Shown in pieces: positions 50,225 to 63,798 of a stretch of DNA of 64,000 bases (positions are counted from its first letter, which is position 1; each line of letters starts with the position of its first letter). The notes under the pieces are model-generated. The model had not been told where the DNA came from and did no database searches. It saw only the letters and a list, made by a program, of their open reading frames with translations. The stretch spans positions 9,577,324 through 9,641,323 of the forward strand of contig JAKOON010000020.1 in the NCBI GenBank assembly GCA_022577435.1. The letters are read 5' to 3'. The position numbers and the translations under genes are program-made. This DNA comes from Embiotoca jacksoni (taxonomy: Eukaryota > Chordata > Actinopteri > Embiotocidae).

Positions 50225-50490
50225 CTAACAATCAGTGTATGGATTGCTGTGAAATTTGTCACACACATTCATGTTCCCATTAAAAAGAAATTAACTATTG
50301 TTGTTTTAACATCTAACTCCACCATCAGGTACTTTTTATTGTCTTAATACAACAAAATACAGAATTTGTCACTAAATACCTGCTGTACTTTGTGTTTGGT
50401 GTTGATGTTTGCATGCTAACATTGTAATCTTAGATGTTTTATCATTTAGCTCGCTCAGTATAGCATCAAAGACCCTGTATACTCTTAATC
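50225..50490 (+). repeat. Degenerate teleost interspersed repeat
   Basis: Phrases such as GGATTGCTGTGAAATTTGTC, TTCATGTTCCCAT, CTGTACTTTGTGTTTGGTG, TTTGCATGCTAACATTG and ATCATTTAGCTC match a repeat I know as very abundant in percomorph genomes. Strongly diverged; no coding potential. Confidence 0.65.
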
Positions 50491-52696
50491 TTGTTTTCTG
50501 AATTTCTTGTGAAAACTTTGCCTCTCTGATTACAAACTGTTAACTGATGTAAGAGTGAGCATAAAGGGTGAAAGCATCTTGTTCAAGAACTCTTCATAAA
50601 AATGTGTGTTTTTGGAGATGATGATTTATCCAGCTCATGGTCAATCTAAATATTATTCAAAGAAAACTGGACTTGCTTGAAACTCTTTCTCCAAAAGGCT
50701 TCTTCACTTCTAACCCAGTTCTAACACAGACCTCATACATAAACATTGTTCTGCCCCCAGCCCAATTTTCCAGATGCTTGTTGGGGTAACATAAAACTGG
50801 GTGACAACAACATTCTGGTTGGGAAAAAAAGGTTCAAGGAACCACCAGAGTATTTTGTGTGAGGCCGCAGTTTGAAGCTGTGTCTCTGACTTGTGTTTGT
50901 GCCACAAAGATGTGAATAATGAATCTGAATGCATGCAAAAGCTGGTAACAAGGAAATAGGCTTTAAATTTAATTCACTGTGGAGCCTCACTGTAGAGTGC
51001 AGATTGTTCCAATGTCTTATGAGCTGTGCTCATAAACACATTGCCAAAACTTTATTAAAGCCATTTAGTAATGAATCGACTTTGTTGTGTGAAGACCATG
51101 ATTCATCTCAGTTGGAGAATTTCACCAATCCTGTCAAGAAATAGGAGCCACTTTGATCACAACTCAAATTATATTGCATGTTGTTACTTCTTAAATCTTA
51201 AGTTTTAAAAAGTTATGTTTTTTTTGTTTGACCAGAAACAACAAAATGTTTTTTTTTCACAGTTGTTGAAAGAAGTCACAGATGATGCAGACAAACATTA
51301 ATGTCTGTTTATGACAGAAGATTAAACCAAATCTATGATGAATTGCATGAGGAATTTAATGGGACTATTTTTACTGGAGACACAAGACATACAGGTCATT
51401 TCATTTTTAAAAACACAACTATCCTGTTTTTTTGGGTTTTTTTTTGATCAAGTAGCAGATGGCAATATAGAGGACACACTCCAATTAGGATGGAAACAAA
51501 GTATCAGCAGCATATACCTCCTGAGGAATGTTTTAACAGTCTTATTGCAATTCTCAGAGAGCTTTTTATATGTGCAAAGATGTAGACAAGTCTATGAGCC
51601 AGCCTTCAAGCAGGTACCAATAAAGCCCACTTTAGAGGCCCAATCTACCATTTAAAGAGTTTCAAGTTTAAAATCGACATGACAAAATCAGCTAGTTTCT
51701 CTTCTTGTTGATGATACTTCAAAATACTCAGTAGGCTTGAATCACTGAGAAGGTTAGCAGACTTCACAAACTTTGGGCTGACTTTTAGGCATCACAAAGT
51801 TGATTAACTTTTGACAAAGCTACATCCCCATCACAGCAGATTCAGCTGAATCATAATCTCCATAGGCTCCCAAAATCAAAACAGTGCCATATTCAGAATA
51901 AACTGACGAGAAGCAATGCGTACCAAATATAATCAATTTGCTTTTCCTGATAATTATACGTTGTATTAAAAGAGATATACTTTGGAGAATAAACAGTGAC
52001 ACGTGATAGCATGCAATTACAATACATATATGCTATAATGTAGTTGATCAACCAGCTAAAAATTTGCTTTGTCAGGCTCATCTGTGATTAACAGAGCTTG
52101 GATTTAACAAAAACCAAGTAACCAAAAGAGAGACTCGCCAAATTTAATTTAGAGCTTTGTGCATATGAATCAGTTTATATTTGGATCTTCAGACCCTGTT
52201 TAAGGCAATGCAACTTTGAAGATAAATGAGCTGGTGCACTGTTTCCAAGTGGATAATTTAATTAGATCCAGGCATGAGCTAGTGGAGACGTAAATAAAAC
52301 TGGAAAGGACATCTGGAATAGCAGTTTCAGATCAACTGCATTTAACTGTGTAATATGATATATACAGTAAAGTAATAGCCAGCATGGGAGTCTGTGATCC
52401 CTTTCACACTGATCCCTCTCCAAAACAGTGAGTGAACAGTGAGTAGCCTAATAAAGTTCAACAATGATTGCCTCTTGCTGAGTGTTCTTTGCACCTTCCA
52501 GTGGCTGGAAAGTGAATTTACTGTAAACTGTCCCCACAGCAGAAAAAAGTCACAGCAAACAGCTGCATATGTTTCTGACAAATAGTCTTTGAGTTTTAAT
52601 CTCTCACCTGGGGCAATAAACCAACAGAGATAAAGCATGCGCCTTCGAACTGCGTCTTTGGTGTCTTAAATAACGTGTGCTTCTTAACATACCTTG

Positions 52697-52890
52697 AATA
52701 GGTAGCACTTTAGTAGTGCTTAAAATGGCACTTACTTATAGCACTTTGTAGTTTGGCTTTCTTGAAGAAAATTGTACTTTCTTGATTCTTGTTGTTCTGG
52801 GTCTGTACCCTCATGGTTGAATGCACTTATTGTCAGTCGCTTTGGATAAAAGCGTCAGCTAAATGAAATGTAATGTAATGTAATGAGAGC
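52697..52890 (+). repeat. Teleost repeat with GTCGCTTTGGATAAAAGCG tail and (ATGTA)n end
   Basis: The block TCATGGTTGAATGCACTTAT, then GTCGCTTTGGATAAAAGCGT, then repeated AATGTAATGTAATG is a well-known 3' end of an abundant fish repeat. The upstream boundary is uncertain. Confidence 0.7.
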
Positions 52891-53399
52891 TGAAGTTTGT
52901 TTCAAAAGCCCAGAGAAAGTACTCATACTGGGTATTGTAATGTTTAATAGGAGACATATTAATGGGCTAAAAGGAAATGTAAAAGAAAAACATCAGTATT
53001 TTGAACAAAAACACAATGCCCTACTTCAATGCTAATATGACCGTAATACTCAAATTAAACCTTTATATCCGGAGAATTACATTTTAGGGAAAATGCTTTA
53101 AAGATTGAATGATAGGAACCAAAGGAGCTTTAAAATCAACAACATTTCTACCATTGCCATGGCCTTAACATTTGAATATATATGCAAAAACTCAGGGTAT
53201 AGGGGCATCTGTTCGCACAGTAGGGTCATGTGTTTTAAAGTAGATGAGGTGACTGCAAGAGTAGTACAAGAAAAGATAAGGTGAGGAGTAAAAGATCAAA
53301 GTTCTCTGGTTGAGTTGAATTTCAGAGCTTTGAGGTAGCATGTTGTGAGCCATCACCTGTTGAGATAACACTGTAATAATTTAAATTATTATTGTTAAA

Positions 53400-53432
53400 T
53401 GAAGTTATTGTTATTGTTATTGTTATTGTTAA
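53400..53432. repeat. (GTTATT)n microsatellite
   Basis: Five to six units of TTATTG read directly. Confidence 0.85.
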
Positions 53433-54353
53433 ATACATTGAATTGGAGTATTAATTCTGGCAGTGTCTGAGGCAGATGGCATCATCAAAAGATCAGGCTT
53501 TAGATGGTGTGTATGTGTGAATGTGTGTGTGAGCCTGTGTTTATGTCACAGCCACAGACATGATGATGAGAGCATGTCTGGGGGCCCTGCATCCGTCAAC
53601 ATTTTCCATCTGCCAGTCTGACTCTGGCTGCCTTAAATTAACCCCTGACAAAAACCACAATTGGCTTTACTGGGAAAGCAATCAGGCATGCTGCAAATAT
53701 TGCTGAAAATGCTTATTATTGTTTTACTACAGTAAGTTGATGCATGAAAATTCTGGAAACACAGACAAGATATACTGTAATTCACAGTATATGATGATTT
53801 AAATGTTTAAGCACCATATAGCAACCCCTGTCCATGCAGCACCTTAAGATCATCAAATAAACATTGAAAAATATGAAAATACATTAGCTTTTATTATTCA
53901 TTCAAGTGTATAATACAGAGGAGAGAGAGCATTTTGCCTCTTCACTTCTTTTTCTAAACGCAGCTTTTGCTTTTGTCCAAATCGCTGGATTAACACAGGC
54001 ATTTAAAATAGTGTCTCTCAGGTTTTATGGTTTAAAACATTCCACAGTTCTTTGGAGCTTTCTTTGGAGTGAAGCTGCTTTTAATGAAGAAAATACTTCA
54101 GATGATAAAAACCAGGTAGCCTATAATGCGGTCTACTGCTCCAAACCGCCGTCCAGATGGTGGCGATAATTCACCACTAACCCGGTTTTCCCACCCGCTA
54201 ATGGAGAGAAGACCAAAAGTAGTAGGAACACAAGTTCGTAGAAACAATGTTTCCGGTCGAGGTTATTTTGCGGAAGGACTGGAGGAATTCGGTTGGTGCG
54301 CGCTAAAACAATCATACGTTTTGTACTTTTCCTGCTTTATCGTGGAAGGTTCA

Positions 54354-54433
54354 ATGGCTGCACCGGGTAAATATTTGAATTTAATCCTGTAACTCTTATA
54401 AATTCGCATGTTCTGTATCTTTCAATGTGTAAA

Positions 54434-54467
<34 letters not shown>

Positions 54468-54905
54468 CTAGGGACAGTAACGTCATGGTTACGAAAAGTG
54501 GTGCTGGCGTTAGCTTAACGTTAGCTCCGAAGACCAACAAACATTTAAAAATAAAAAAAATAATAATCCGTGCTGTGAAAAGTCTTCGTTTCCGTCGGTG
54601 TCTTATGAAGCAGTACTTACAGCCGCGGTTTATTTTGTATTAAACGAGAGTCGAGCGTCGTAACAAATGACGGTAAATGCAGTTCTGCACGTATTTTACC
54701 CGCCGGATGGTCTGTTCATCTTGTATTTGGACACGTACGCGTGATTCTTTCAAACATCGATGAACTCTTTTATTATCTCGCAGGTCCTAATAAGGACAAC
54801 ATCAGAGCCGGGTGCAAGAAATGTGGATATCGTAAGTGAAACTTTTAACTTACCAGTTCAATTTCAAGTTAAAGGAGGAAATGTGCGTGATGCTGTTACC
54901 CCCCC

Positions 54906-54945
<40 letters not shown>

Positions 54946-57900
54946 TACTGGTTTTATAGTATCACGGTAAAAGTAAAACTCCAGTTTGGATGTTGTGCAG
55001 CTATAACGGATTGGTTTCAGAAAAAAATAAAATGTTGGTCGTGACTTGTAAAATGACAATTAACTGCAAACATTTTTCTGCCGATTCATACAGCAGCTGC
55101 AATGTTTTTAATGTTAAAAATGGAAATGATGTTTTATAATTCAAAACTTTCAACGAAGAAATTGTCCCGCTCTGCTCACAGTAACGCATCGATGCTTTCT
55201 TTCTTTGACTTTCATACATCAGCGGGACACTTGACGTTCGAGTGCCGGAATTTTGTCCGAGTTGACCCCCAGAAAGACATCGTCCTGGACGTGAGCAGCA
55301 CCAGCACGGAGGAGAGCGAAGAAGACGAGGCGCCCGTGGTGCAACGCAGCGAGAAGCTGGGGCGAAGTGGCCAGCATCGTAAAGGTCAGGCTTCATTTAC
55401 CTTCCTTTTTGTTTTTCTTCGACTTTCAAAATGTTCAACATGTGTCAAATAATGACCGGAGCGTGCGATATTGCGTGCCCGTGCAATTTGCATCGCTGGT
55501 GGACATTTATTTATAAATTCAAACTCAATCCAGAAGTTGCGTAACTTTACCAATAACAAAGTGTTTTTCTCTTCTGGCTCCTGTCAAGTGAAAGCGAGAT
55601 AGAGCCCGAGTTAACTTGGAGTTATGTTCGGAGCTCCCGATCCAATAATCTTCTTGCAAAATTCAGCCGATATGTCCTCACAAAACGACATCAGAAAAAA
55701 AAAAACAACCCGAGCGTTTGCGCACACAGCCCGGGCTCCGTAAAAGGGAAACAAACAAACGGATTCATAGAGCCCGACACGCTGGGACAAATGCTGAACA
55801 CCTCGAAATAATCGCGTTGTCGGGAGAAGAGACGGCTAAGGAACAGCCAAAAAAGGAAAAATGTCAGAAGCTGCGTTCACACCGTTGAGGTTCCCCCCAC
55901 TGGTCGACGGACGCACAAGAGTTGAAAAGCATGAAGACGGAAGCAAAGGTTGCCGTGTCTGCTTGACAGGTGGGTGACGTCAGATCCTGTTTATCGACGT
56001 GAGCTCGGCGTGCAGACGCCGCGCATCCCCCTAAACGCAGCAATGAGTGAGACGTGCTGACGACAGTCTGATTAACATTTTTTTTTTAGCGAGTGCGTCC
56101 ATAAAAATGTTGAGTTAAATACTCTGTGCCGGCGTTCATGTTCATATTTAGCCTGAGTGTATTTGCGGAGTTAGTTGTTGTTTCGTTTACATGCGGCGAT
56201 TCAGAGCGAGCCGCCAGCTTCTAACAAAGCCTGCGAGAGATCGTTGCTGTTAATTCGGATGACTGTTTTCTGATCATTGCTCAGTGGCCGTTGCAGCGAC
56301 TTATCATTTTCATACCCTGTGCGGTGTGCACGCCCTCGTACACTACGGTAGCAGGAGAGTGATGAGTGTCGTTGTCTGGAGCTGGTGTGCTGCCTCTGAG
56401 AAACGGTCTCGTCCTCCCTGCGTCGTTAGCTGCGCTGTGACAACTGGAGTGGCAGCTTGCTGACGCACAACGTAGGTCATGCTGGTTATATTGGTCGCTT
56501 TGTCATTGTTCGCTGTGCATCGTGATATTTGTTCCCAGAAGGGGTTTTTTATAGCCAAGAGGACCTAAAAACACAACTTTTGCTGGCACAGTGGGATCGT
56601 TTAGGACGACGCCTAATTTGAAATGCTTTGCCAGGGAACGTTATTTTCCTTTGTTGGCTTTGCTTCCGACCTACATTTGTCTCTTCGGTCACGGTGGTTT
56701 TGTAAAAACAATCGGAACGACCAACTGTTGCTCGTTTTGACTGTTCACTTATTATGTTCTACATCCGGCCATCATTTATTCCCGCTTTATCCTAAGCAGG
56801 AGTCTGTTCCAGCTGACTCTGGGCAAAGGCAAAGTACACCCTGCACAAGGACGCCAGTCCATCACAAGGCCGGCACAGAAAGACAGACCAATTACGCTCA
56901 GATTCACTTCTGTCGGCATTTTAGAATCGCTAATTAATCTAACAGTCACGTTAGGGAGGTTGGAGGAAGCCAGAGTACACAGAGGAAAAAAAAAAAAACC
57001 CACAGGCACAGGGATAACATGCGAACTCCAGACGGAAAGGCGACAGTAGGAATCACTGCACCAGTTCAAATATCAACAATCTTTCTCCATGTTCATTGAC
57101 TTCACCTTTAAATACAACGTTTTGGGGATTTTTGTCATTGTACACGTGAACAGCAGCAATCATAGTGGCACTAGTGCTGTAAACAGTTACAATGGTAAAA
57201 CATAGATGTATTAGTCATTGTTTTTTTGGATATTACAGGTGCTGTGCTACTTGTGATATGGGCAGCTCTTTTTCCAGTTGAAAAAAATGCTCTCAATTTT
57301 CACTATACATTTGTGTCTGCTAGGTTCCCATGATGATGACAATGATGACAGAAAAAAAAGACACAAAAGGAAGAAAAGCAAAGACGGAAAGTCCAAAAAA
57401 CGGTACGTTTTCAGAGATTACATTTTTTATACATTAACACGGAAAAGGTCATCTTTTACCTGCCTTACTGTTTTTCTGGTGTCGCACTAAACCGGAAAAT
57501 CCCTCTTTTTTTACTTGATTAGTCATTTCTAAACAGAAATTTCAAGTATGCCTCACATTTCTATTACGTGATTGGATACATTAAAACTGAAAATTAGGTG
57601 TTACGGAGTGAAATCAGACGCACACTCTGAGGCAATGATTATTTTACTCGTAGTACTCGTCTAATATTGAAGACATTGCTTTGGATTGATCCCAGCTGCA
57701 TTTTCTCCTTTACCTAGATCTGATTCATCATCGAGTGATGAGGAGTCCTCAAAAAAGAAAAAGAAGCGCAGCAGTTCATCCTCATCATCTGACGAAGAGG
57801 AAAGGAAGAAGAAGAAAAAACTAAAAAGCCACAGCAAGAAAAGCAAAAAGAACAAAAGAGAGCACGGGAAGCATCACAAGAAGAGACAGAAGAAAAGGAA

Positions 57901-57952
57901 ACACGAATCATCTTCCTCTACCAGTTCCAGTGACTCCTCAGAAAGTGACTGA
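54354..57952 (+). CDS. srek1ip1: SREK1-interacting protein 1 (CCHC zinc knuckle)
   Basis: Five exons, plus strand: 54354-54366, 54784-54831, 55223-55384, 57324-57402, 57718-57952; all introns GT-AG, frame continuous, 178 residues. The short first exon encodes MAAPG in part. Exons 2-3 encode a CCHC zinc knuckle (Cys15, Cys18, His23, Cys28; CKKCGYPGHLTFEC) followed by the family signature FVRVDPQKDIVLDVSSTS. Exons 4-5 encode long Lys/Arg and Ser/Asp/Glu tracts, ending HESSSSTSSSDSSESD. Known family role: binds the SR-related splicing factor SREK1 and acts in the nucleus, probably as a splicing modulator. Length is similar to mammalian SREK1IP1 (about 155 residues), with a longer charged tail. 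The start fits the mammalian start (MAVPG). Intron 3 carries a repeat insertion. Confidence 0.93.
54434..54464. repeat. (CA)n microsatellite in srek1ip1 intron 1
   Basis: About 15 CA units read directly, 68 bases after the first donor. Confidence 0.95.
54907..54943. repeat. (TTA)n microsatellite in srek1ip1 intron 2
   Basis: About 12 units read directly; gives poly-Asn or poly-Ile pseudo-frames. Confidence 0.95.
56747..57062 (+). repeat. Teleost interspersed repeat in srek1ip1 intron 3
   Basis: Phrases TTCCCGCTTTATCCTAAGCA, AAGTACACCCTGCACAAGGA, CGCCAGTCCATCACAAGGC, AGGGAGGTTGGAGGAAGCC and GGATAACATGCGAACTCCA follow the order of a very common fish repeat. Diverged, no coding potential. Family name not assigned. 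Confidence 0.75.
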
Positions 57953-58771
57953 GCCAACAAACGGAGCAGCTTCTGGATGACTAACATATTTCTGTAGTTC
58001 ATGAAACGTTGTATAGATAAGGCACCTCATCTTGTTCCATACAAGTATCAATTCCTAGGCGAAAGAGGATAATGATTATTAATTAGAGTACACTGTTGAC
58101 AACAGAGACTCATGACGACACCATGTGGCACCATTATGCAAATTAGAAACCCGGTAAGACTGTCTATTTTCTAGTAATGTGATTATCAAAGCCACTTGTT
58201 AAAAACCAACTGGACTTTTAAAGACTTGATACCAAAACATTTATTGATGTCAATTTTAAGAACTCTCAACTTGGCCACTTGCTTTGTTATTTCTTGTTCA
58301 CCATTTATATTCTGTTGAACTAAAATATATATTTGTAAAAAAAACAACAACTGTCAATCTGTTTAGACTTTGAAATAATTCCTATTTACATCAATACAAG
58401 TTGCAACGTGACTGAAAATATTGATGGCGATTGTAAAGAGAAACCTTTTGACAACCTGCTCTACATAGTAATGGAGCAGATACAGGACAGTCTTGTTTTA
58501 GGTAGAGGGCAGCAAAACACCTAAAATGTCTGAGAACCTGACCGAATGGGTTGAAGGATAATCCCCGGAAAAATCTTTTTATCGTCGTTTGCAAGCAGAT
58601 GTGTTGCTCCAGCACGTAAGAACCGAACCTGTCCCCTGCACGTCTCCTCCAATATACATGTTCCTGTATGAAATGGTAAATATTTACCTGCAAATCATAG
58701 GTGCAAGAAAAGTAAAAGAAAACATGAATACGCACAAAGAAAACTAGAAAGAAACGGCAGATGGCAAAAAC

Positions 58772-58777
58772 AATAAA
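58772..58777 (+). terminator. srek1ip1: Possible srek1ip1 polyadenylation signal
   Basis: AATAAA on the plus strand about 820 bases after the stop codon, the first canonical hexamer I noticed. Weak on its own. Confidence 0.3.
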
Positions 58778-59213
58778 TAATATGAACCATGATATGAAAG
58801 TAAGGCTTTAAGGCTGAAGATAGCAAAAAAAAAAAAAAAAAAATACATCATGAAACAGACCCATTATATTTGAAATACTCATACTTTCCACACCTTTTCT
58901 GTATAGCGTTACTCCACCTGGTGGTCATTGTGTGAACGTTCAGAAACTCGACTGAATCGACCACTGCCACAGTCCTCCAGATAAGGTGCAAATGGAAGTG
59001 GGCCAGCAGACTAAGACTTACGGGAGTGTTACAAAACTTCCGGAATCTTGTTTGATTTACCAAATAATCATGAATAGATACACTTTGCTTGGCTCCTTTA
59101 TGGAAGAGGCACCTGTGACAAACATCAATCTCACTTTGCTGCAGTAAACGGTTGCAGGCAATCAGATAAACACACAGACTCTTTTATATCAAGTCCTCAC
59201 ACGGAGATCCAAT

Positions 59214-59402
59214 TCATGTATTCAGTAAAGCCTTTTGAAGCCACACAAACAAACGTTCTTGTTGCAAGATGCAGGGTAGAAACACCGAAAAAAGCTTCAT
59301 GCCGTTTTCCGAGAGTTTCAGCGGCAAGAGTCCCTCAGGTTGAAGAGGTGACGCCGGGACTAAATCACCTCCTCCCTTCGCAGTCATAGTTCTACCTCCA
59401 TG
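59214..59402 (-). CDS. Candidate terminal exon of an unidentified minus-strand gene
   Basis: On the minus strand a pyrimidine-rich acceptor (GTTTCATGTCTTCTTGACAG, ending at 59403) precedes a segment open for 62 codons in one frame to TGA at 59216-59214; another frame ends after MEVEL. I recognise no family. A minus-strand gene here would converge on srek1ip1. Chance is quite possible. Confidence 0.2.
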   Translation of the reverse strand, partial: HGGRTMTAKGGGDLVPASPLQPEGLLPLKLSENGMKLFSVFLPCILQQERLFVWLQKALLNT

Positions 59403-60288
59403 CTGTCAAGAAGACATGAAACAGTAAAAACATCCACAGAGCCTAAAATAAAGAAAAACAAAAATAAGGATCTTTGGAACCTTTCTGCTTTTTAATCTTA
59501 GCTGTGTGACAGGTGTTTATAAATTGGCAAGCCATTAACTTCACTTTGCCTTGGGGAAGGTTATATCTTTTTAAAACATCTGCAACATCCTGACAGCTAC
59601 ACACATGGCTGCTGATCAGAGCCCAGCATTACAGCAAGCCATATCCTGCTCTACAATCTTTGAGGTCTAGAGTAATTAAAAAAAATAAAATTCCTCTTAA
59701 AAAAAAAAAGAAAACTGTTCTGATGCGACTTGACGGCTTGGTTAGGGCGGACAAACGGGAAATAAAGTTTCTGTTAATTTGGACTTTGTGATGTTTCATA
59801 CCTGTTTGATGCACTTGCAGTTTGAAACCTGTATTTGGTTTGGTTTTGGTGTTCTTTGTGTGGTACTGCTACAGAATATATTAACAGTAAATAGATCTTA
59901 TTAGGTTGCCAAAGTAACATTTGCCTTTACCAAAGCTGAAAAAGTGCCATCTATAGAGACTCAAATGTGTTGTAAAAATCACTTTGAATGTTGCGAATAT
60001 TTGCACATGACACTTAAATAAGCTTTGCAAAGTGTTGACAAAAGAAACTTAGATTAGGAAACTTCGTAATTGCCCAGATGGTATGAGGACAACTTGATAC
60101 AGAGGAGCAAATGAAGTCGAAGGAGTGCTGCCATGTGCAGCCGCACTGAGCAAACCATATGCTGTTTGTATAAGACAACAACTAGGTTTTCCTGTTTGCA
60201 TCAGCTCATTGGCTTTTATTGAGGCTGTTGGAAAGCAGAAAACAAATGAGACTCCACTGAGCCATTTAAATGAAAATGAGATGGTCAA

Positions 60289-60321
<33 letters not shown>

Positions 60322-60624
60322 AGAGAGTTTAGCTGCAGCAGAATAACGATTTAGCTTCCATGTAAACATCTTTGATGCATTGATCTCAAAGTGCGCAAAT
60401 CCTTTTTGTAAAATGACTAACCTGAATGATTGAAATAGGGGTAAATGACCTCTCATTAACATGAGGTGTGTTTTTCAATTTGTTTATATAACTTTAGCAG
60501 TTCACTCTCTGACATTTGTGGGCAGCCTGGTCGCCGGCACCAAAGTCTGTTTTTAACCTTTTTTTGGGGGATTTGGGCACACATGCTCTTTTTTTCCAGC
60601 AACGCCCTTCTTCACATTTGCACA

Positions 60625-60850
60625 GTTACATTCATCCAACCTGGGAGCGGCCCAGTACAACCACAGTCTACTACTGAAGGCAGTGCACAGCTCCACTGGA
60701 GAAACTGTTAAATGCTTGGCTCAAAGGCACCTCAGTGGAATGGCTGTTGAAGGAGGATAGCATAACTCTCTCTGCTTTACCATTCGGCCTGGGAACCTGC
60801 AACCTTCTGGTCCTCAGTTTCTTAACTTAGGATAACCACCACTACACAGC
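60625..60850 (-). mobile_element. tRNA-derived SINE (teleost type), degenerate
   Basis: On the minus strand the block has GTGGTGGTTATCCTAAG, then GGACCAGAAGGTTGCAGGTT (B-box-like), then CACTGAGGTGCCTTTGAGC and CTCCAGTGGAGCTGTGCACT. These match, in order, the head and body of an abundant fish tRNA-SINE whose consensus reads CACTGAGGTGCCCTTGAGCA. The boundaries are approximate. Confidence 0.65.
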
Positions 60851-62169
60851 AAAGCATAATATCTTCCCAGAAATAAAATGAAAATCCCTTATGCTGCACT
60901 TTGGAGGGAACAACCCAAGCTGAGAGATGGCGCCGGTTTTGCGTCTGTAACCACTGTTGAAATATTATTTCAGAGGCAAGCCGTCCCCGCATCTTGGAGC
61001 ACGGTGAGCGAGCACTTGAAAAACGCATTAGGGCCAAGGGGCAAGTCGGAGGCTATACATTTGCTACCAATTTAGTTCCTGCATCTTAGATTTCGTTCCT
61101 CTCTTCCTCTCTTGGCCCCGAAACCAGGCCTAATGTAGTAAATGACCTCTAGGATAAATAGACAGCAGGCTATATGACCCCAGCCATCAAAAACGGAGGC
61201 TGTAATAAATACTACATAGCTTTACAGGAAGCATGTTCGACATTCTCCCAAAACCTGCAGGGAAAGAAAACGAGGGGGCGAATGGGGTAAGTCTCTGTTC
61301 ACCGCTCTCTCTTTGGTCAAAACTTTTTTTCCTCAGGTCTGTTATTACCGGCCTAGTTCCTGGGTTCTCATTCAGAGTAAAGCTTGTTCATATAAACCTT
61401 GAGGTTTTGAGGCATTGCTGGACTGACTGGGTGGCTTTCACCGGGGAATTAGCACTGGGTCGCATTGGATCACGATCTGTAGGCTCTCCATAGCTAACCT
61501 GCATTGGACCGGGCTGCTGGTGGAGTTGGTGGTGGTGAGGACAAATTTCCTGGCTCTGGAATATGGGTCAGACAGAACCCAGGATGTGTAGGCCCTGATA
61601 CTGCGAACCATGGATCCTTCTGATGCTTTTCTACCTACTGTATCACTTCCAAATCATTTCATTCCACCACCGTTTTCCAGATTGGTCTTGGTGAGATTGG
61701 TAATCTCTTCTACTGTAAGACCCACCGTTTTTTGTTTTTTTTAATAGCTTGAGGGAAAACTCCAGCCACCCTGTTCGAGATAAAGTGGGCATAGATGATA
61801 GATGAATGGACTCCTTTCCATAACACGGCCGTTGTTATGAACAGTGATCACACAATGTATTGATTTAATTAATTCTGTTTACTGCACTTGGGATGAAGTT
61901 AACTAAAAGATTATTTTTTTTTTAAGTTTTAACTTTGAAGTTACTTTTTAAACTATCCACAGGAATATGAAACAAGAATATGTCCCTGTCTGCCCCACTT
62001 GAGAAAAATAGATATAATTTACAGTGTCCCATTTGTCCTTGCTAGATCTTCACATTCATAATATGGTTATTGGTACCAATACTATGTCAATTCAGCAGTC
62101 TGAGTCTCTGTCTCAGTAAGCTCCTTAACTTGGTGGAACACAGTCTGCATACCAGACCTGTTGTCCGTG

Positions 62170-62830
62170 ATCATTTACGGCGTTTTCAAACCTGTAAATC
62201 TGGATCGAGGTCCAAACCAAAGTTCCTGTTTTTGTTACATTGTGTGCATTTGATCTGGTTAATTAGCGTTTCACATTGCAATTTTGCAAGTGGGCTAAAG
62301 AATGTTGGAGGACATACATTCTGTTGTAGTCATCTACGTAGGCTGCATCTCCTTATACTTGACAAAGATCGGTTTGCAGACGTGTGTGCGTCTGATGTCG
62401 GCTTGTTGTCATTTCACCCAGTAGCCTTTTCTGTTTGATTGGATAAAAAAGTGAACGATTAATTTTGTTTCCCCTGTACTGTTGTTATTATGTCATTACT
62501 ATCATTGACTACCTACCACTGCCACTGACATGACACTGTTATGCTTTTATTTAAGTTGACTTTTGATTTTGTTCATCAGACCAAAAAACAAGTCTCCTCC
62601 TCTCCTCTTGTGCTAGAGCAGCTCATTTTTACTTCTCTTTCGATTCATTCACCTTTTATCTTTTATTGTTTAAGGGGTGTCAATAGCCTACCTCAAATTC
62701 CTGTAATTGGTTAGAAAGTCTGACCCCTCCAAAAAGTCCATAGCAGAGTTCCCTTCGATCCAGACTCAGACCACCTCTTGTTGGTCTGGAAAATCTGAAG
62801 GTCTGAACCAAACATTAAAACACCCTTAGT
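62170..62830. mobile_element. Possible degenerate DNA transposon
   Basis: The left end GGCGTTTTCAAACCTG and the right end, reverse complemented, GGTGTTTTAATGTTTGG are weakly similar, and both are followed by CAGACC/GAGGTCCAAACC-type blocks, as in fish elements with TTTCAAACCTG termini. The TIRs are poor, and no transposase frame is present. Confidence 0.3.
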
Positions 62831-62876
62831 TCCCTTCCTTCTCTGTATTTGTTAGATTTCTCCTCATTCCCCTTTC

Positions 62877-62914
<38 letters not shown>

Positions 62915-63798
62915 TTTTATTGCCTTTCTTTTGCGCAAGCTACACAAACTAATTTGTGAATATCTAGTAATCTCTTAGTCAGTCAAGTTAAGTTCACCCA
63001 CAAGTACTAGAAAGTAATTTTCGTGTAGCTTTTAGGGTGACGTCTATTGTCTTGTATGCTTTTGACTACTGTGTTTTTACGTCCTCCTCTGCTGCATTCA
63101 ATCTGTCCTTAAAAAAAGTCCAGAAGGTGGCAGGAGTGGCACTGCTGACAACTTACCAGCAGAAAAGAAAGTGACAACAGACCGAACAGCTTCAGCACCA
63201 CAGATCCTTTCCTCTCTGCTCCTCGAATGACGATAGACATTTTACATGTCCCCAACATCAGACACATGTGGGTTTTTCAAAGACCGACGACATGGTGTCA
63301 TCTCTGTGTCGGGCACATCTGCTCACTCTTACTCTGGTTTTAGTGTTCTTTCCACTCCACATTTATATGGAAAGTGTTGTGTGCCTTTGTTCTGTTCTGT
63401 GGGGGGTTTCTGTCCCTTTGTTTGAAAGAGACATCAAACAGATCCAGAGGGGCACATGATGGCTTGAACATGATCGACATGGTTATTTTTTGTTCTAGTA
63501 CTCTGTCACTATTCATCATAAGACTCAAAAAAGCACTCTGGCACAGATGTCATCACTTTCTTTCCTTATACACAGCTGTTGACAACTCTGCTAAAGTCTG
63601 TTCGCTGTTTATTTCAAGTGAGGTTTAAGGTATTTAGTCTTGTTTTAGTGGCAACTTAAGGGCATACGGATTTTAACAGATGCTTACAAAGAATGCTTCA
63701 TTTTGAGCACATCCCATGTTTTGCGTTTTTACAAAGGTGAATTCTATTGTAATTATTTATTCAATTTGGGAATCTGAAAAAAAGTTTGCTGTTTTATA

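Larger units (their letters stand above)
44541..54353. other. Gene-poor region between phosphatase copy B and srek1ip1
   Basis: No multi-exon gene recognised. It contains scattered repeats, a TG tract near 48799-48828 and one candidate signal-peptide exon (listed separately). Open frames are short and lack recognisable motifs. Confidence 0.5.

Noticed and set aside
57661..57855. Minus-strand Phe/Ser/Leu-rich open frame
   Set aside because: Antisense shadow of the Lys/Ser-rich last exon of srek1ip1.
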